8,080 bases of DNA, taken from NCBI GenBank assembly GCA_002697505.1, contig NZWA01000079.1, positions 1-8,080 on the forward strand, given 5' to 3'. Below, piece by piece: positions 5,876 through 8,080 of this stretch (the first letter of the stretch is position 1; the number at the start of each line of letters is the position of its first letter). Origin of the DNA: Flavobacteriales bacterium (GTDB taxonomy: Bacteria > Bacteroidota > Bacteroidia > Flavobacteriales > BACL11). The notes under the pieces are model-generated. The model was not told the origin of the DNA and did no database searches. It worked only from the letters and a program-made list of their open reading frames with translations. A program made the translations under genes and the position numbers.

Positions 5876-7328
5876 ATTTATTTCTTGTGTGTGTATATAT
5901 AATTCTTCTATTTTCTTTTCTAACTATTGGGTCTTTTCGATATTTCCATATTTTATTTTTTGCTCTTTTAGTTGCAATATCAATATCAATTTTTGGAGAA
6001 GGATATTTTATATCAATATTAAAAGCTAATTTATCAAAATCAGAAATTTGCCAAGGTTCGTGAATATATTCTTCGGATAAGTTCTTTAGTTCTTCCACCC
6101 ATTTTTTAATAAATGTTCCATTTATATCATGCTCTTTAGATTGCTTGATTGGATTATAAATTCTTATAGTATTTATACCAGTTGTTCCTGCTTGCATCTG
6201 AAACTGTGGATAATGAATACCAGGTTCATAATCTAAAAAAAGCTTTGCTAAATGATAAACTCCTAATTTCCAATCACAATCTAATTGATGACAAAAAAAA
6301 GAAACTAACATTGCTCTCATCCTAAAGTTTAACCAACCAGTTTTGATTAAGCATCTCATGCAAGCATCAATTAGTGGAAATCCAGTCTTACCTGTCTTCC
6401 AATCATTAATTAGTTTTTTATCGTTAGAGTATTTTAAACTCTCATATCCTATATTTATATTTCTAAATTCATATTCACATTCCACTTCAAATTTCTGAAT
6501 AAAGTGACTTCGCCACTTAATTCTAGTTATTATACCATTGAAAGCTCTTTTGTTTTTTGTATAGTTTTTATGCTTTTTGATGTATTGATATGCTTGTCTC
6601 GAGCTAATATTTCCCCACGAAAGATAAGGTGATAGTCTTCCGCATGACTTTCTACTTTCTAATGGTTTTGATATATGTTTTGAATAATTTTTACCTCTAT
6701 CTTTTGTGAACGAATTTAAATATTTAATTGCATTGCTTTCTCCAGCAGGTTGTAACTCTTTTGGGTAATTAGTTAGTATTTCTTTGAGTTCTTTTTTTAA
6801 TGAATATGGATGTGTAAAATTATTAATTAATGAACATGAAAAATTATTTTTAACGATATCTTGGTTTACGTATTCATACCATTTTTTATCCCAAAAATTT
6901 CTGTTTTTCAACCCCCTGATAATTCCATCTCTTTGAAATTGTTGCCAAATAATATTGTTTTTTTTACAAAATTTTGAAATTGATTTATCTTTTTTCCAGC
7001 TTAATAGAGTACCCGATTCTTGATATGATAATATTTTTTTAATCGTATATTTTTTTGTTAAAAATTTAAAAACTTCTTCGGTTTTCGTATGAAAAACCTC
7101 AATTTCTCTATTAAATTTTTTTAGCTTTTTGTTGATGTCTAAAATAGAATGATATATGAACTGTAGATGTCTTCGAGAACAATCCTTATATTCAATTATA
7201 TCATTATCAAATATGTATATACTTAAGTAATTAATATTGTCTTGTTCAGCTTCATAAAGTGGTAAGTGATCACAACTTCTTATGTCTCTTTTAATCCATA
7301 CAATATTTATCATATCTTTTTCTGACAT
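5856..7328 (-). CDS. Cryptochrome/deoxyribodipyrimidine photolyase-family flavoprotein
   Basis: This 490-residue flavoprotein belongs to the photolyase/cryptochrome superfamily, which uses blue light to repair UV dimers or to signal. The N-terminal Rossmann domain (about 6-135) opens with INIVWIKRDIR and DHLPL and could carry an antenna cofactor. The helical FAD domain (about 190-480) contains NYSKHISKP (214-222), SCGRLSPYLSWGNIS (228-242), DWKTGKTGFPLIDACMR (309-325), GWLNFRMRAM (331-340), CDWKLG (351-356), FLDYEPG (364-370), AGTTGIN (380-386) and RIYNP (389-393). Compared by eye with E. coli PhrB, the middle photoreduction Trp is kept (Trp353 for W359), but the outer and inner ones appear to be Tyr300 (W306) and Phe376 or Gln377 (W382). 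It begins 20 bases after cysteine synthase ends, and its end overlaps the flavin reductase-like gene. The ATG at 7328 is used; Met6 (7313) is an alternative. Whether it is a CPD photolyase, a (6-4) photolyase or a cryptochrome cannot be decided from the sequence. Confidence 0.92.
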   Translation of the reverse strand: MSEKDMINIVWIKRDIRSCDHLPLYEAEQDNINYLSIYIFDNDIIEYKDCSRRHLQFIYHSILDINKKLKKFNREIEVFHTKTEEVFKFLTKKYTIKKILSYQESGTLLSWKKDKSISKFCKKNNIIWQQFQRDGIIRGLKNRNFWDKKWYEYVNQDIVKNNFSCSLINNFTHPYSLKKELKEILTNYPKELQPAGESNAIKYLNSFTKDRGKNYSKHISKPLESRKSCGRLSPYLSWGNISSRQAYQYIKKHKNYTKNKRAFNGIITRIKWRSHFIQKFEVECEYEFRNINIGYESLKYSNDKKLINDWKTGKTGFPLIDACMRCLIKTGWLNFRMRAMLVSFFCHQLDCDWKLGVYHLAKLFLDYEPGIHYPQFQMQAGTTGINTIRIYNPIKQSKEHDINGTFIKKWVEELKNLSEEYIHEPWQISDFDKLAFNIDIKYPSPKIDIDIATKRAKNKIWKYRKDPIVRKENRRIIYTHTRNKYASIKT

Positions 7329-7348
7329 TTGACAAATATTATATTTAG

Positions 7349-8080
7349 TTAAAGACAGCTAAAATACCTTTCTCCTCTATCACACAATACTGTAATTGCG
7401 TGTTTTTTATTGTTTTTAGATAACCAACGTTCAGATGCAAGAACGTTTGCTCCTGCAGATACGCCAATAAACAAACCATTTTTAGCTAATTTTTTTGCAA
7501 AATCAGTTGCATCTTTTGTAGAAACCAATATAATTTCATCAACAAATTCTAAATCAACTAAAAACTTACTTCCATCTCCGATTCCTTGAATACCATGTAA
7601 TCCTGGTTCTCCACCACTCATTACCGGACTTTCTTCAGGCTCTACTGCTATAATTTTAATTTCTGGCCATTTTTCTCTTAAATATTTACCAGTTCCCATT
7701 ATTGTTCCTCCGGTTCCAGTTCCAAGAACAATTGCATCTGGAGTTTCACTACAACTTTTAGAGAATTGTTGATAAATTTCTGGGCCTGTTGTATCATAGT
7801 GAGCTTGAATATTTAAACTATTATGAAATTGGTTGCAATTAAACCAGCATTTTTCAATACACATTTTGTCTCTTAACAAAATTGCTCCATCAAAGTCTCC
7901 AGCATCAACCTCAACTAATTTTGCGCCATAATATCTAAAAATTTTTTTTCTTTCTTCAGACATATTGCAAGGCATTACAATTACCATTTTGTATCCTCTT
8001 TCAGCTGCTAACATTGCAAATGAGATACCTGTATTACCTGATGTCGCTTCACAGAGAGTATCACCAGTTTTAATTAAACC
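7349..8080 (-). CDS. cysK: Cysteine synthase (O-acetylserine sulfhydrylase), 5' end outside the window
   Basis: This PLP enzyme makes cysteine from O-acetylserine and sulfide. The frame stays open from the TAG stop at 7349 to the right edge, giving 243 visible residues; an internal Met at 8014 is not the start. Numbered from the edge, the motifs are SGNTG (14-18, binds substrate carboxylate), QFHNSLNIQAHYDTTGPEI (84-102), the PLP phosphate loop GTGTGGT (120-126), EPEESPVMSGGEPGLHGIQG (147-166), GVSAGAN (206-212) with the Ser facing the PLP pyridine nitrogen, and CDRGERYFS (233-241). The PLP lysine lies in the missing N-terminal part (about 70 residues). The HGIQGIG segment favours CysK, while the CDRGERY end is CysM-like, so the subtype is not certain. 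It is the first visible gene of the minus-strand unit and sits 20 bases before the photolyase-family gene; any promoter is beyond the edge. Confidence 0.9.
   Translation of the reverse strand, partial: GLIKTGDTLCEATSGNTGISFAMLAAERGYKMVIVMPCNMSEERKKIFRYYGAKLVEVDAGDFDGAILLRDKMCIEKCWFNCNQFHNSLNIQAHYDTTGPEIYQQFSKSCSETPDAIVLGTGTGGTIMGTGKYLREKWPEIKIIAVEPEESPVMSGGEPGLHGIQGIGDGSKFLVDLEFVDEIILVSTKDATDFAKKLAKNGLFIGVSAGANVLASERWLSKNNKKHAITVLCDRGERYFSCL

Noticed and set aside
5863..6063. 66-codon plus-strand open frame with a hydrophobic product opposite the photolyase-family gene
   Set aside because: The hydrophobic look comes from reading Lys/Glu-rich codons on the opposite strand. The sense gene is conserved across this region.

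Overview
The window is a strongly AT-rich stretch of bacterial DNA that most likely comes from a flavobacterium-like member of the Bacteroidota. The reasons are the base composition, the lack of clear Shine-Dalgarno sequences, and a secreted enzyme whose C-terminal tail resembles a type IX secretion sorting signal. Family resemblance of nearly every protein to flavobacterial versions also points this way, but that rests on memory, not on a search. No tRNA, rRNA, CRISPR array, insertion sequence or phage structural gene was seen.

Left part, plus strand (1-2555): the C-terminal 74 residues of a probable outer-membrane beta-barrel protein, then a secreted protein combining a CBM9-like sugar-binding-type domain with an endonuclease/exonuclease/phosphatase (EEP) domain and a sorting tail, then a small lipoprotein with an NTF2-like fold. 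Together they look like cell-envelope and extracellular functions. A short convergent gap (2556-2678) separates them from the rest.

Right part, minus strand (2679-8080): read in the direction of transcription from the right edge, the order is cysteine synthase (cut by the window edge), a cryptochrome/photolyase-family flavoprotein, a flavin reductase-like protein, a 49-residue DUF2256 zinc-finger-type protein, a MazG-like nucleotide pyrophosphohydrolase, an M32 metallocarboxypeptidase and a YqhA-family membrane protein. Gaps are 20-72 bases, and the middle trio overlap each other (20 and 8 bases), so the first six genes probably form one transcription unit.

The most interesting part is the overlapping trio at 5101-7328. 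The photolyase-like protein appears to have lost two of the three tryptophans used for flavin photoreduction in classical photolyases and also differs at several active-site positions. It is translationally coupled to a flavin reductase-like protein and to DUF2256, a gene so short that it is easily missed. A working idea (inference) is that the three form a functional set in which the reductase supplies electrons or reduced flavin to the light-sensing or repair enzyme. The flanking MazG-like enzyme and cysteine synthase would fit a broader light/oxidative-stress theme, but that link is only contextual.
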